In this document: piece after piece, positions 24,083 through 33,705 of the stretch | How positions within the stretch are numbered: the stretch's first letter is position 1 | Layout of the letters: each line of letters opens with the position of its first letter | DNA from: an uncultured Bacilli bacterium | GTDB lineage: Bacteria; Bacillota_I; Bacilli_A; RF39; UBA660 | Assembly: GCA_934090685.1 (NCBI GenBank) | Contig: CAKOJN010000006.1 | Coordinates: forward strand, 59,933 to 123,932 | Direction: 5' to 3' | Length of the DNA stretch: 64,000 bases | Program-made: the position numbers and the translations under genes | The notes under the pieces: generated by a model | Databases searched by the model: none | What the model was told of the DNA's origin: nothing | The model's input: only the letters and a program-made list of their open reading frames with translations

Positions 24083-26678
24083 ATATGTTTTCATTTCTTA
24101 TATTTTCTATAATATTTTGTTCATTAACTTTACGTATTGAAAATCTCATTATAATAAATACTAATATAAATACAGCAATGATACTTATTATAATACCACC
24201 AACTGGTAGTTTGTATAGAATAACATTTTTTCCTTGATTGAATGCTAAATGTAATACATAAGAAAGTCCTATACCAAGAGGTACTCCTATTAATAATGAT
24301 TTTAATGAATAAAATAATACTTCTAGATTAATCATTCTATTGAATTCTTTACTTGTCATACCAATACTCTTTAATATCGCAAATTCTCCTTTTCTAAGAT
24401 TCATATTGGTATTAATAGTATTAAATATATTAGTAACACCAATAAGCGCTATAACAGTTATAAAACCATATAAGAATATAGCAAGTAATGTATAGAATCC
24501 CTGTATGTCCTTAGCAGTTTTATCATTATTATATAAGTTATAAGAATCTTTATCTGTAATAAATTTTTCTATTTCTTCTTGTAACCTATCAGCATTAGTT
24601 GAATCAATAAAGCATGTTATACTACCCATAGATTCACCATTTTTATATATTTCATCAAATAATTCATCGCTGATTATCATAAATGCTTGCCCATAACTAT
24701 TTTCAATACCCATAGGTCTTAGCGTAGTAACTTTAGCAACTTCTATTTTGTTTTTGGAATAATCATCTGTACTAAAGTCATAGAATCCACCATTTAATGT
24801 ATCCCCACTCTTAACATTTAATATAGATAGTTCTACATTCTTACCATCTTCTACTTGAATTGTATTATTAATAATAATTGCTTTATCTTTAACTTCATCA
24901 TAATTTAATTTTAATTTGTTTATATATCTTATATATTCGCTCTTACCAAAAGCATATACTTCAATAGTGGTATCCTTAAGACTATCATCATAAAATTTCA
25001 TATATTCTTTTGTATATAAGTTATCATTTATAGAATATTGCGTAGTTCTTTTAACACTATATTTTGATATATTATCAAAATTTAATATACTTTTAATTTT
25101 ATTATAATCTTTGTTATTAACTGATAACTCTATATTATGAGTCATTTGTCCAAGTTCGAGTTCAAGTGTCTTTCTACCTAGTCCCATAAAGTAATATAGT
25201 CCAATAAATACTGATACACTAACTACTATTGATATGACAGTAGTTCTATATTTCTTTCTATTTCTTTTGATATTTTTATATGATATTATTCCTCCTATTC
25301 CAAATAACTTTTGAATATATTTAGGTGTTCTGATTTTTTTAGATTTAATCTTAATATCATCTTGACTTCTAATAGCACTCATCGGAGATAATTTAGATGC
25401 TCTATGCGCTATTTTAAGTGCTGAAAAATATATCGTTATAAAACTTAAAATTATTGACAAAACTATTGCTAAAATAGATGTCTTAAATATTAAAGCACCA
25501 AATACTAATATATCACCTAAGAAATAGTTTGATACTTTAATTAATACAAATGCAGCAAAGATACCACAAAGTATACCAACAGGTGCCCCAATTAGCCATA
25601 AAATATATGCTTCATTAAGTACATTTTTCTTTATTTGTTTTGATGTTGCTCCTATACTTCTTAACATACCATACTGTTTAGTTTTTTCAGTAATAGATAT
25701 ATCAAAACTATTTTTAATACAATATATAGATGTAAATATAATTATAAGAATAACTATTCCACCAACAGCATACAATGCATTCATAGAAGCATTCTTAAAT
25801 GAAAGTGTTGATAATGTTACTAACATCTCATTAACGTCATTATGATATTTAGCACTAAGAAATTCTTTATTATAAGCTTGTATTGTATCTTCACTTAATT
25901 TGTTATAATCATTAACCATACTATAATAATGCTCTTCATTAATATCTAATATTTTCGCAGTCGTTCTTTCATAATTTTTAACACCATATTTAGTGTATTT
26001 AGCATAAGTATTATAACTATCACTATCCAAGTCATAATATGTAAGAAATGTATATCCAGGTGCTTCAAAACTTTCAATAAAGTTACTTGGTCTTTCCATT
26101 ATACCAACGATTTTATATGTTTTAGTATATCTTTTCTTAAAAGTTTCTTCTTCTTTTAAGTAAGGATTTCTTTGACCTAATAAATAATCATCAGAATATC
26201 TATCTCCTATATCAAGAGTTATCTCATCACCTATTTTATAATCGACTCTTCCATTTGTTTTTAAGTGCCTTGGAATAACTATTTCATTATCGTTCTTAGC
26301 CATTCTTCCTTTTAAAATTTTAATTGCTAAACCATTTAAATCTTTTTCTCGAGCTCCGATTAAGAACGCAAATTTTTTATCAGGGTTTTCACTCTTTTCA
26401 AGCAGAGCATAACCTATATTTTCACTTATATATAGTCTTTCTATATTTCTATTATTTTCAAATGATTCTAAATCATCTTTTTTAACATCATAGAATACAA
26501 AATGATAATTACCTTTACCTTCTATAGTATATTTAATCATACTTTTTCTAAAACTTACAAGCATACTTGCCACTGCACAGATAAGTGCAACCGATAATAT
26601 TATTCCAATTATAGTTACTATAGTTCTTTTTTTATTTAATTTTAGATTTTTAATTGTTAATTTATTAAGGATATTCAT
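24081..26678 (-). CDS. ABC transporter permease with two FtsX/MacB modules
   Basis: 865 residues. N-terminal membrane helix (IVTIIGIILSVALICAVASM), a periplasmic-type MacB_PCD domain (about 40-280), a three-helix FtsX module (about 290-430), a fifth helix, a second extracellular domain, and a final FtsX module (about 735-850: GVTNIFNTINTNMNLRKGEF, ILKSIGMTSKEF). Ten membrane helices in total. This form of permease works with a single ATPase and exports or senses peptides, lipids or antibiotics (BceB/YknZ/VEX-like relatives). Its ATPase is the gene two bases upstream. Confidence 0.88.
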   Translation of the reverse strand: MNILNKLTIKNLKLNKKRTIVTIIGIILSVALICAVASMLVSFRKSMIKYTIEGKGNYHFVFYDVKKDDLESFENNRNIERLYISENIGYALLEKSENPDKKFAFLIGAREKDLNGLAIKILKGRMAKNDNEIVIPRHLKTNGRVDYKIGDEITLDIGDRYSDDYLLGQRNPYLKEEETFKKRYTKTYKIVGIMERPSNFIESFEAPGYTFLTYYDLDSDSYNTYAKYTKYGVKNYERTTAKILDINEEHYYSMVNDYNKLSEDTIQAYNKEFLSAKYHNDVNEMLVTLSTLSFKNASMNALYAVGGIVILIIIFTSIYCIKNSFDISITEKTKQYGMLRSIGATSKQIKKNVLNEAYILWLIGAPVGILCGIFAAFVLIKVSNYFLGDILVFGALIFKTSILAIVLSIILSFITIYFSALKIAHRASKLSPMSAIRSQDDIKIKSKKIRTPKYIQKLFGIGGIISYKNIKRNRKKYRTTVISIVVSVSVFIGLYYFMGLGRKTLELELGQMTHNIELSVNNKDYNKIKSILNFDNISKYSVKRTTQYSINDNLYTKEYMKFYDDSLKDTTIEVYAFGKSEYIRYINKLKLNYDEVKDKAIIINNTIQVEDGKNVELSILNVKSGDTLNGGFYDFSTDDYSKNKIEVAKVTTLRPMGIENSYGQAFMIISDELFDEIYKNGESMGSITCFIDSTNADRLQEEIEKFITDKDSYNLYNNDKTAKDIQGFYTLLAIFLYGFITVIALIGVTNIFNTINTNMNLRKGEFAILKSIGMTSKEFNRMINLEVLFYSLKSLLIGVPLGIGLSYVLHLAFNQGKNVILYKLPVGGIIISIIAVFILVFIIMRFSIRKVNEQNIIENIRNENI

Positions 26679-26680
26679 AA

Positions 26681-27352
26681 TTATTTCTCCTTAACTATTC
26701 TTCCATCTTCTATAGTAATAATTCTATCCGCTACTGCTGCTATATCCAAATTATGTGTAATCATTATTATAGTTTGTTTATATTCTTTATTTAATTTTTT
26801 AAGCAAATTTACAACCTCATCACTCGATTTAGAATCTAAGTTACCAGTAGGTTCATCTGCAAGTACTATTGCTGGTTTAGTAATTAATGCTCTTCCTATA
26901 GATGTTCTTTGCTGCTGTCCTCCAGATAGTTCATTTGGTAAATGTTTTCTTCTTCTTTCAAGTCCTAGTAGTTTTATCATTTCATCTAATTCAAACTTAT
27001 CTACTTTTCTATTATCTAATAATAATGGTAAAGTAATATTTTCTTCAACTGTTAAAATGGGTATTAAGTTATAAAATTGATATATTAATCCTACTTCACG
27101 TCTTCTAAATATAGCAAGATTATCACTACTAAGTTTATATATGTCTTTACCGTCTATAAATACTTTACCACTAGTCGGAGTATCTACGCCACCCATTAAA
27201 TGTAATAAAGTAGATTTTCCACTTCCTGATGCTCCTACTATTGCTACAAATTCACCTTTTTCAACACTAAATGATACATTATCTAGTGCCACCACTTTAG
27301 AATTTTCTTTTCCATATATTTTTGTTAAATTTTCAACTTTTAATATTTCCAT
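26681..27352 (-). CDS. ABC transporter ATP-binding protein (LolD/MacB type)
   Basis: 223 residues. Walker A GASGSGKST (about 38-46), Q-loop YQFYNLIP, signature LSGGQQQR, Walker B VLADEPTGNLD, and H-loop ITHNLD. The sequence YQFYNLIPILTVEEN is typical of the MacB/LolD subfamily. Immediately precedes the permease. The start follows GAAAGGAAGAAGAGT. Confidence 0.95.
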   Translation of the reverse strand: MEILKVENLTKIYGKENSKVVALDNVSFSVEKGEFVAIVGASGSGKSTLLHLMGGVDTPTSGKVFIDGKDIYKLSSDNLAIFRRREVGLIYQFYNLIPILTVEENITLPLLLDNRKVDKFELDEMIKLLGLERRRKHLPNELSGGQQQRTSIGRALITKPAIVLADEPTGNLDSKSSDEVVNLLKKLNKEYKQTIIMITHNLDIAAVADRIITIEDGRIVKEK

Positions 27353-27439
27353 ACTCTTCTTCCTTTCACTTACAAATAAAGTATATACTATCTAAAGTGA
27401 CTCATAAGTGACATAATTAATTTTTTATTATAAAATAAA

Positions 27440-27459
27440 AAGCCTTCACATGAAGGCTT
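27440..27459 (-). terminator. Terminator of the tRNA-Ala gene
   Basis: Nine-base arms AAGCCTTCA / TGAAGGCTT with a two-base apex, then TTTTATTTTA on the minus strand, 12 bases after the CCA end. Confidence 0.75.
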
Positions 27460-27470
27460 ATAATCCTAAT

Positions 27471-27547
27471 TGGTGGAGAATGTGGGACTTGAACCCGCGA
27501 CCCCCTGCGTGCAAGGCAGGTGCTCTAGCCAACTGAGCTAATTCCCC
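27471..27547 (-). tRNA. tRNA-Ala (UGC)
   Basis: A full cloverleaf is readable. The acceptor stem is GGGGAAT with ATTCTCC and includes the G3-U70 pair that identifies alanine tRNAs. The D arm has AGCTCAGTTGG, the anticodon arm is CCTGC-CTTGCAC-GCAGG with anticodon TGC, and the T arm has GGGTTCAAGTCC. The discriminator is A, and CCA is encoded. It lies alone between the ABC operon and yvcK and has its own terminator. Confidence 0.97.
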
Positions 27548-27622
27548 ATTAGGTAGGCACTTGATAAACATCAAGCATTTAAATAGTACCATAAATATTC
27601 ACTTTATGTCAAGCATATTTAT

Positions 27623-28561
27623 TCATTTTACTAAAATATTCATGATTTCAAGTGCCAATTTAATATTATCATGTCTAATTACATCATTCTCCACCTTAAT
27701 TAAAGGTTTATTAATATGTTCTATATTAATGTTTTTAGAATCTATTTCAACTAAATCCTTCTGTTCAAGTGTCTCATATATCTTTTGAGTTTTTTTAGAT
27801 ATTTTTTTACTATTTGTAATAACTGTATCTATTTTTCTCTTTCCTAAATATGAATTTAACAAATTTATATGATCACTTGCTGTAAACCCATCAGTTTCTC
27901 CAGGTTGAGTCATTACATTACATACATACATTATTTTAGCATTAGATGAATCAATTGCTTTTATTATTTCTTTACATAATAAGTGTGGAATAATACTTGT
28001 ATAAACACTCCCCATACTTAATATTATCGCATCTGCCTCTTTAATTCTTTTAATAACTGCTTTATTAACTTTAGGATTAACTTTGTAATATATTTTTTCT
28101 ATCTTTTTATCACATAATGTAATATTGTGTTCACCCTCAATAACAGAGCCATCACTCATCTTACCCATTAAAACTACATTATCATCAGTAAGTGGTAACA
28201 CTTCTCCTTTAAGATTTAATATTTTACTTATTTGAAGTACAGCATTTGATAAATTTCCATATATATCAGTAAGACCTGCAAGTAATAAATTTCCAAGTGA
28301 ATGTCCATCTAAATCTCCATTTGATTTAAATCTATAATTAATCATTTTTTCAACTATGTCCTCAGTTTCAGCAAGTGAAATAAGTACACTTCTTATATCA
28401 CCTACTGCTGGTACATTAAGTTCCTGTCTTATTTTGCCACTACTTTTACCGTCATCAGAAACACTAACAACTGCTGTAATATTAAATGGAAATCTTTTAA
28501 GTCCTCTTAATAATACAGATTGTCCAGTTCCTCCACCTAATACAACTATATTTTTATCCAT
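27623..28561 (-). CDS. yvcK: YvcK/GlmR family protein (CofD-like)
   Basis: 312 residues from ATG 28561, which has the site TTGGGGGAAATA; a start 36 bases upstream is possible but poorly supported. The N-terminal nucleotide loop is VVLGGGTGQSVLLRGL, followed by SVSDDGKSSGKIR and PAVGDIRSVLI of the CofD-like fold. The C-terminal part carries NVMTQPGETDGFTASDHI. YvcK/GlmR binds UDP-sugars and is required for growth on gluconeogenic carbon and for normal peptidoglycan synthesis in Bacillus. The stop of the preceding VanY-like gene overlaps this start (TAATG). Stop is TGA. Confidence 0.94.
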   Translation of the reverse strand: MDKNIVVLGGGTGQSVLLRGLKRFPFNITAVVSVSDDGKSSGKIRQELNVPAVGDIRSVLISLAETEDIVEKMINYRFKSNGDLDGHSLGNLLLAGLTDIYGNLSNAVLQISKILNLKGEVLPLTDDNVVLMGKMSDGSVIEGEHNITLCDKKIEKIYYKVNPKVNKAVIKRIKEADAIILSMGSVYTSIIPHLLCKEIIKAIDSSNAKIMYVCNVMTQPGETDGFTASDHINLLNSYLGKRKIDTVITNSKKISKKTQKIYETLEQKDLVEIDSKNINIEHINKPLIKVENDVIRHDNIKLALEIMNILVK

Positions 28562-29499
28562 TATTTCCCCCAATACGCAAGATATTCCTCTAAGCATAAA
28601 TTTTCATTATGTATCACTGTAGATGCTTCAGTACCTACATATCTAAGTCTCCATGTTGATGATTTAAATCTAGTCAATTTTTCCTTATCCTTAGGAAGTC
28701 TAAATATAAATCCATATTTATGTGCATTTTCTTTAAGCCATTTATATTCCTCTGATTCACTAGGATTATCTATTACTTTATTATATGGCATTAAGTCAAA
28801 TGACATACCTGTTTGATAATCAGAGTGACCTGGTTTCGCAACATAAATATCTGCTTCACTTTCTCCGTAACTATTTTTATAATTATTATAAATGTTTTCT
28901 TGTTCCTTATAACTTCTATAGCCATCAGATACTACGAATGTATAACCTTCTTCTTTACCTGCTTCTATTAAACTAATAATATCATTTAATATACTATTGC
29001 TTATCTTCTTTCCAGTATAAGCGTATAATGATGGAACATCAACTATATCATCAGGCTCATAATCAGATGGAAGACCATATATTCTGTTTACTAGCATTAA
29101 GCTGCCTTTCGATGTATCAGTCTTCTTTTCAATATCCATCCAATCAACATTGGCCTCTGTATTAATGATCGCAACTATTTCATTATTTTTTTTACCTTCA
29201 TTTTCTTTCTTATATTCTAGATATTTATCTAAATTTTTAAATATAAAATATTTTTCTTTAGTTAAGTTAACTATGTCACTATTTTTTTTCATTGTTAATA
29301 ACTTGTTAATTTCATCTTTAGTTAATTCTTTTGTTAATACACCAACTTCTTTTTGGCTATAACCTACCTTTAATAGTTTGTATTCACTAGTACCTCTATA
29401 ATTAATGAATGACACTAATTTAACAATTCCAAAAACTATCAAGCATAAAACTACAATGAAAGAAATTAATCTAAAATAATTAAATTTTCTAACAACCAT
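28561..29499 (-). CDS. VanY-like M15 D,D-carboxypeptidase with altered active site
   Basis: 312 residues. There is an N-terminal membrane anchor (about 9-30), a linker with a helical repeat, then the peptidase M15B/VanY domain: VVSDGYRSYKEQ, and PGHSDYQTGMSFDLMP with the first zinc ligands His and Asp. The third motif, normally E-P-W-H in this family (catalytic Glu and zinc His), reads S-T-W-R before LRYVG. Two key residues are therefore missing and the protein may bind but not cut D-Ala termini. It overlaps yvcK by one base. If dacA is inactive too (see 8955-9587), cell-wall trimming depends on enzymes outside this window. Confidence 0.85.
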   Translation of the reverse strand: MVVRKFNYFRLISFIVVLCLIVFGIVKLVSFINYRGTSEYKLLKVGYSQKEVGVLTKELTKDEINKLLTMKKNSDIVNLTKEKYFIFKNLDKYLEYKKENEGKKNNEIVAIINTEANVDWMDIEKKTDTSKGSLMLVNRIYGLPSDYEPDDIVDVPSLYAYTGKKISNSILNDIISLIEAGKEEGYTFVVSDGYRSYKEQENIYNNYKNSYGESEADIYVAKPGHSDYQTGMSFDLMPYNKVIDNPSESEEYKWLKENAHKYGFIFRLPKDKEKLTRFKSSTWRLRYVGTEASTVIHNENLCLEEYLAYWGK

Positions 29500-29537
29500 T
29501 TTATCACCATTATAATTATATCACATTCCATAGAAAA

Positions 29538-29561
29538 AAATAAATCACAATGGATTTATTT
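29538..29561 (-). terminator. Terminator of cysS
   Basis: Minus-strand AAATAAATC, loop CATTGT, GATTTATTT, then a run of T. The hairpin overlaps the cysS stop. Confidence 0.7.
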
Positions 29562-30953
29562 TATTTCATATATAGTTCCTTCTCTTGTATCTTTAAGCAC
29601 TATTCCCTTTTCTAATAATTCATTCCTTATTGAGTCAGCAAGCTCATAATTTCCTTCTTTTTTTGCATTACTTCTTTTAGATATCATATCTTCTATGTAA
29701 GCAACTAACTCATCATCATGTTTTTCTTCTTTGATTAAGTCAAGTGATAATACCTTATCAAATGATTTTATTAATGCAAGTTTAGTATTATTATTTAAAT
29801 CACTCTTAAGAACATCATATAACACTGTTAATGAATTAGAAGTATTTAAATTATCACATAATGTCTCTTTAAATTTACAATTATATTCTTCAAATTTTTC
29901 ATTATTAATTTTGCTAGAATCTTCAGTTATAGATTTAATTCTACTAATCAATTTATCATATGTATTTTGAGCACCTTCAAGTGATTCATATGTAAATAAA
30001 AGTTGTTTTTGATAATGTGATTGTAAACAAAACAATCTGTATACTAAAGGATTAAATCCTTTTTTAATAAGTAAATCTACTGTTAAAAATTCTCCTTTAG
30101 ATTTACTCATTTTACCGCTCTTATCATTTAAATGTTCAACATGAAACCAATAATTACACCACTTCTTACCTATATAACTTTCAGTTTGAGCAATCTCATT
30201 AGTGTGATGTGGAAAAATGTTATCAACGCCACCACAGTGAATATCTAATTGCTCACCCAAATATTTTAATGATATGCAAGAACATTCTATATGCCATCCA
30301 GGATATCCCATTCCCCATGGGCTTTGCCACTTTAATTCTTGACTATCAAATTTAGATTTAGTAAACCAAAGTACAAAATCAGTTTTGTTTCTTTTGTTTG
30401 TGTCTTCTTCAACACTATCTCTAACACCATGCATAAGTTCTTCTTCATTATGATTTGTAAGTTGATAGTATTCTTTAAGTTTAGATGTATCAAAATACAC
30501 ATTACCATTTGTGAAATATGCATACCCTTTTTCCATTAATACTTCTATGAATTTAATGTAATCATCTATTAAACTAGTCGCAGGAACAACTGTTTCAGGC
30601 CATTTAATATTTAACCTATCGCAATCATTCTTAAAACACTTTGTATAATAATCTGCAATTTCTAATACTGTTTTATGCTCCCTTTTAGCACCTTTTAACA
30701 TTTTATCTTCACCAGTATCTGCATCACTTGATAAATGACCTACATCTGTAATATTCATAACTCTTTTAACATTATACCCACAATAATTAAGTGCCTTTTC
30801 TAGAACATCTTCACATATATATGATCTTAAATTACCAATATGAGCATAATGATATACTGTAGGTCCACAAGTATACATAGTTACTTTATCTTTATTATAT
30901 GGAACAAATTCCTCTATTTTATGCCCAAGTGTATTATATATTTTAAATGACAT
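29556..30953 (-). CDS. cysS: Cysteinyl-tRNA synthetase
   Basis: 465 residues, normal length. ATG 30953 is eight bases after AGAGG; an in-frame GTG at 30962 overlaps that site and is unlikely. Class I motifs: YTCGPTVYHYAHIGNLRSY (HIGN) with the zinc cysteine, WHIECSCISL and HCGGVDNIFPHHTNE (zinc site), and KMSKSKGEF (KMSKS). Charges tRNA-Cys. It stands between recA and the vanY-like gene with its own terminator. Confidence 0.97.
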   Translation of the reverse strand: MSFKIYNTLGHKIEEFVPYNKDKVTMYTCGPTVYHYAHIGNLRSYICEDVLEKALNYCGYNVKRVMNITDVGHLSSDADTGEDKMLKGAKREHKTVLEIADYYTKCFKNDCDRLNIKWPETVVPATSLIDDYIKFIEVLMEKGYAYFTNGNVYFDTSKLKEYYQLTNHNEEELMHGVRDSVEEDTNKRNKTDFVLWFTKSKFDSQELKWQSPWGMGYPGWHIECSCISLKYLGEQLDIHCGGVDNIFPHHTNEIAQTESYIGKKWCNYWFHVEHLNDKSGKMSKSKGEFLTVDLLIKKGFNPLVYRLFCLQSHYQKQLLFTYESLEGAQNTYDKLISRIKSITEDSSKINNEKFEEYNCKFKETLCDNLNTSNSLTVLYDVLKSDLNNNTKLALIKSFDKVLSLDLIKEEKHDDELVAYIEDMISKRSNAKKEGNYELADSIRNELLEKGIVLKDTREGTIYEIK

Positions 30954-31015
30954 ATTATTCACCTCTTACTTGATTCTATCATATTTTATTATTTAATTCT
31001 ATTTTTATATTAAAA

Positions 31016-31036
31016 AAGAATGAATTATTCACTCTT
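31016..31036 (-). terminator. Terminator of recA
   Basis: Minus-strand AAGAGTGAA / TTCATTCTT with a three-base loop, then TTTTTT, containing the recA TAA. Confidence 0.75.
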
Positions 31037-32044
31037 TTTAGGCTTTTCAACTTCTTCAGTATTAAATAAATCATTTCTAACTTTTTTACTTATCTCATCA
31101 TATAATGCTTTATTATTTTTAAGTACAAGTTTAACATTTTCCTTACCCTGTCCAATCTTTTCACCTTTGTAACTAAACCATGCACCACTCTTATCAACAA
31201 TTCCCATACTAGCAGCTAAATCAATAACTTCACCTATTTTAGAAATTCCTTCGCCATACATAATTTCAACTTCTGCTGTTTTGAAAGGAGGAGCGACTTT
31301 ATTTTTAACTACTTTAATAACTGTTTTATTACCAAGAACATCACCATTAACTTTAATTTGTTCGCCACGTCTAACATCTAATCTAACTGTAGAATAGAAC
31401 TTAAGAGCTCTACCTCCAGGAGTAGTTTCAGGATTACCAAACATAACTCCAACTTTTTCTCTTAATTGATTTATAAATATACAAATAGTATTGGTCTTAT
31501 TAACAATTCCACCTAATTTTCTTAATGCTTGACTCATAAGTCTTGCTTGTAAACCAACATGACTATCTCCCATCTCACCTTCAATTTCAGCCTGTGGAAC
31601 TAGTGCAGCAACAGAGTCAATTACTATAATACTCATTGCTTCACTTCTAACTAATGCCTCTACTATTTCTAATGCTTGTTCACCAGTATCAGGTTGTGAT
31701 AATAATAATTCATCTGTATCAACACCTAATTTTTTAGCATATACAGGATCTAATGCGTGTTCTGCATCGATAAACGCAGCTCTTCCTCCAGTTTTTTGTA
31801 CTTCAGCAATCGCATGTAATGCAATAGTAGTCTTACCACTTGATTCAGGTCCAAATATTTCAATTATTCTTCCCTTTGGATATCCACCTACACCTAAAGC
31901 TCTATCAAGCATTAAAGAACCACTTGATACCACATCTACATTTCTAACTCCCTTTTCTCCTAATTTCATAATAGCGCCTTTACCAAATTGTTTTTCAATA
32001 TCAGCAAGCACTTGATCTAAAGTTTTATCTTTGTCTTTTTTCAT
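31025..32044 (-). CDS. recA: Recombinase RecA
   Basis: 339 residues. Walker A GPESSGKTTIAL, the MAW motif (DAEHALDP), Walker B VIDSVAALVP, L1 loop MGDSHVGLQARLMSQALRKL, L2 (INQLREKVGVMFGNPETTPG) and the C-terminal domain with an acidic/lysine tail (EEVEKPKKSE). Drives homologous repair and LexA cleavage. Promoter and a 14-bp palindrome lie upstream (32069-32121). The start follows AAAGGAGAATTAACT. Confidence 0.98.
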   Translation of the reverse strand: MKKDKDKTLDQVLADIEKQFGKGAIMKLGEKGVRNVDVVSSGSLMLDRALGVGGYPKGRIIEIFGPESSGKTTIALHAIAEVQKTGGRAAFIDAEHALDPVYAKKLGVDTDELLLSQPDTGEQALEIVEALVRSEAMSIIVIDSVAALVPQAEIEGEMGDSHVGLQARLMSQALRKLGGIVNKTNTICIFINQLREKVGVMFGNPETTPGGRALKFYSTVRLDVRRGEQIKVNGDVLGNKTVIKVVKNKVAPPFKTAEVEIMYGEGISKIGEVIDLAASMGIVDKSGAWFSYKGEKIGQGKENVKLVLKNNKALYDEISKKVRNDLFNTEEVEKPKKSE

Positions 32045-32068
32045 AGTTAATTCTCCTTTGATAATTTA

Positions 32069-32121
32069 ATTGTAAACTAAATATTTTTCTTTGTCAATAC
32101 TTTTTTGCAAACAATTGTTTG
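32069..32121 (-). promoter_or_regulatory. recA promoter with an upstream palindrome (possible LexA site)
   Basis: Minus-strand TTGACA (32092-32097), exactly 17 bases, TACAAT (32069-32074). Upstream of the -35, 32108-32121 is a perfect palindrome CAAACAATTGTTTG. The Bacillus SOS box is CGAAC-N4-GTTCG; this site differs by one G-to-A in each half. It could be a diverged LexA operator or an unrelated palindrome. Confidence 0.6.
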
Positions 32122-32244
32122 TTATAAAATTTAATTATAGTTTCAAACTCTTTCCCATAATTATTTTTTATAATTTAACTAACAAATATAATTATTTTTT
32201 ACCATAAAAAAAGAACAAAAATATAATTTATTCTTTTTTAATAT

Positions 32245-32838
32245 TTAATTATTTATTATATATTTCTTATTTTTAATATAATATTCCACACCAGATATTA
32301 CTGATAATACAGTAGCAATCATAATCAATGTTCTAGCAGGATTAATATTAATTAATGAGAATGGTAAGTTATAGAAAAACAATAATGTTATACCACACAT
32401 CATACAAGCAGTTTTAATCTTACCTGTCTTAGATGCTCCTACTGCTCCTGACTTTTGACCAGCAACCATTTTAATTGAATCAACAATAATATCTCTTGAA
32501 ACAATAACTACCGGAATAACAACACTTATATAACCATTTACAGCTAAAATAATTAAAATTGCATTTACTAATATTTTATCAGCAATCGCATCCATTACTT
32601 TGCCTAAATCAGTAACTAAATTATATTTTCTCGCCAAATGGCCATCTAAAAAGTCAGTTAAAGATGCTACTAGAAAAATTATTCCACATATTATGTATTT
32701 ACTATCTATTATTATCTTACCATTAATTTGAAACTCAGGAAAATCAATTCCTACCCTATTCATTGGAAATATCATAAGAACTATTAATAATATAGAAAGA
32801 AATATTCTACATATAGTTATTTTATTTGGAACATTCAT
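32245..32838 (-). CDS. pgsA: CDP-diacylglycerol--glycerol-3-phosphate 3-phosphatidyltransferase
   Basis: 197 residues from ATG 32838, which follows GAAAGGAGATTTTAAT; an upstream ATG at 32865 lacks a site. The CDP-alcohol phosphotransferase motif D-x2-DG-x2-AR-x8-G-x3-D-x3-D is complete (TDFLDGHLARKY, then GKVMDAIADK). Several membrane helices. It makes phosphatidylglycerophosphate, the first step to phosphatidylglycerol. It follows the RodZ-like gene immediately, upstream of recA, the common Firmicutes order. Confidence 0.95.
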   Translation of the reverse strand: MNVPNKITICRIFLSILLIVLMIFPMNRVGIDFPEFQINGKIIIDSKYIICGIIFLVASLTDFLDGHLARKYNLVTDLGKVMDAIADKILVNAILIILAVNGYISVVIPVVIVSRDIIVDSIKMVAGQKSGAVGASKTGKIKTACMMCGITLLFFYNLPFSLININPARTLIMIATVLSVISGVEYYIKNKKYIINN

Positions 32839-32839
32839 A

Positions 32840-33331
32840 TTAAAATCTCCTTTCAATTTCATCAAATACTATAGATAAATTATCCACATTACTATTTTTA
32901 ATAAAATGAACTATTAATATTATTAAAATTATCATAACAATTACTGATAATAAATAAATAACAATATATTTATAATTATTAGTTTTTTTAGGTGATGTAT
33001 ACGGAGATACCACCTTATTTTCCTCTTGTTTCTTTTCGATAACTTTCATCTCTCTAGTTTTTTCTAATATATCGCTTACTGGAATCCTAGATGTATATCC
33101 AAATATAAAATCATTGAATTTATCCATTATTTCATCTTCATCAAGATTCAAATATATAGCATATTTTTTAATTAAATCTTTAAGAAAAAATATATCTTTA
33201 AAAGCATTAGCATTTCCATCTTCTAAATTATCAAGTTGACTTTCCGAAATATTCAAATCTCTTAAAACCTCTTCTTTAGAAAGTTCAATACTTTCTCTTG
33301 CCTCTTTAAAGCACTGTCCTATTTCCTTCAC
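32840..33331 (-). CDS. RodZ-like protein (HTH plus membrane helix)
   Basis: 163 residues with a GTG start (AGGAG six bases upstream). The N-terminal XRE/HTH_25 domain is about residues 1-75 (GQCFKEARESIELSKEEVLR, NISESQLDNLEDG). A linker leads to one membrane helix (about 122-145) and a very short external tail. RodZ proteins link MreB to the membrane for cell-shape control; here the extracellular domain is almost absent. Position upstream of pgsA supports the family. The shortened tail makes function less certain. Confidence 0.78.
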   Translation of the reverse strand: MKEIGQCFKEARESIELSKEEVLRDLNISESQLDNLEDGNANAFKDIFFLKDLIKKYAIYLNLDEDEIMDKFNDFIFGYTSRIPVSDILEKTREMKVIEKKQEENKVVSPYTSPKKTNNYKYIVIYLLSVIVMIILIILIVHFIKNSNVDNLSIVFDEIERRF

Positions 33332-33354
33332 ATTAATCTCCTATAAAATAAAAA

Positions 33355-33699
33355 AAGCAATAATTTTTAATAAGCCATGTTCTGTACCTTTAAAAGGTGA
33401 CAAACATTTATCTAAGGATTGCTCCCTCCCTTACTCCTTTATTATTCATTCGTAAGAGTTCCCCTACCAAATTTGGGTTTCTCACTCGTGGGGTTTACCT
33501 CGTTCCACTACTCCTATTCCTAAGAGTCATCGTCACTATGGCACTTTTATAGCAATTTAATCAGGTCTTGATTATTTCGCAGCCGTTAATACTTTGTATT
33601 ACCTAAGGTTATTTTTTCCCTTAGCACGAACACTTTCATGCATTCCAGCATGAGTGAGCATGGACTTTCCTCTACATAATAAATATGCAGCGTTTGTCT
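33355..33699 (-). ncRNA. rnpB: RNase P RNA (type B)
   Basis: The minus strand has the universal segment GTAGAGGAAAGTCCATGCTC near the 5' end, the P7-P11 region (GTGTTCGTGCTAAGGG ... AACGGCTGCGAAATAA), the conserved AGGGGAAC / GTAGGGGAA-like stretch, and the 3' end ACAGAACATGGCTTA, followed by a T-rich end. It is the RNA subunit that matures tRNA 5' ends. Type B is inferred from lineage and the insertions around P10.1/P5.1, not from a folded model. It lies between gpsB and the rodZ-like gene, a typical Firmicutes location. The ends are approximate. Confidence 0.95.
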
Positions 33700-33705
33700 A
33701 AAAAA

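Noticed and set aside
28562..28597. Longer start for yvcK at 28597
   Set aside because: It would overlap the VanY-like gene by 37 bases and lacks a ribosome site, while ATG 28561 follows GGGGGAAATA.
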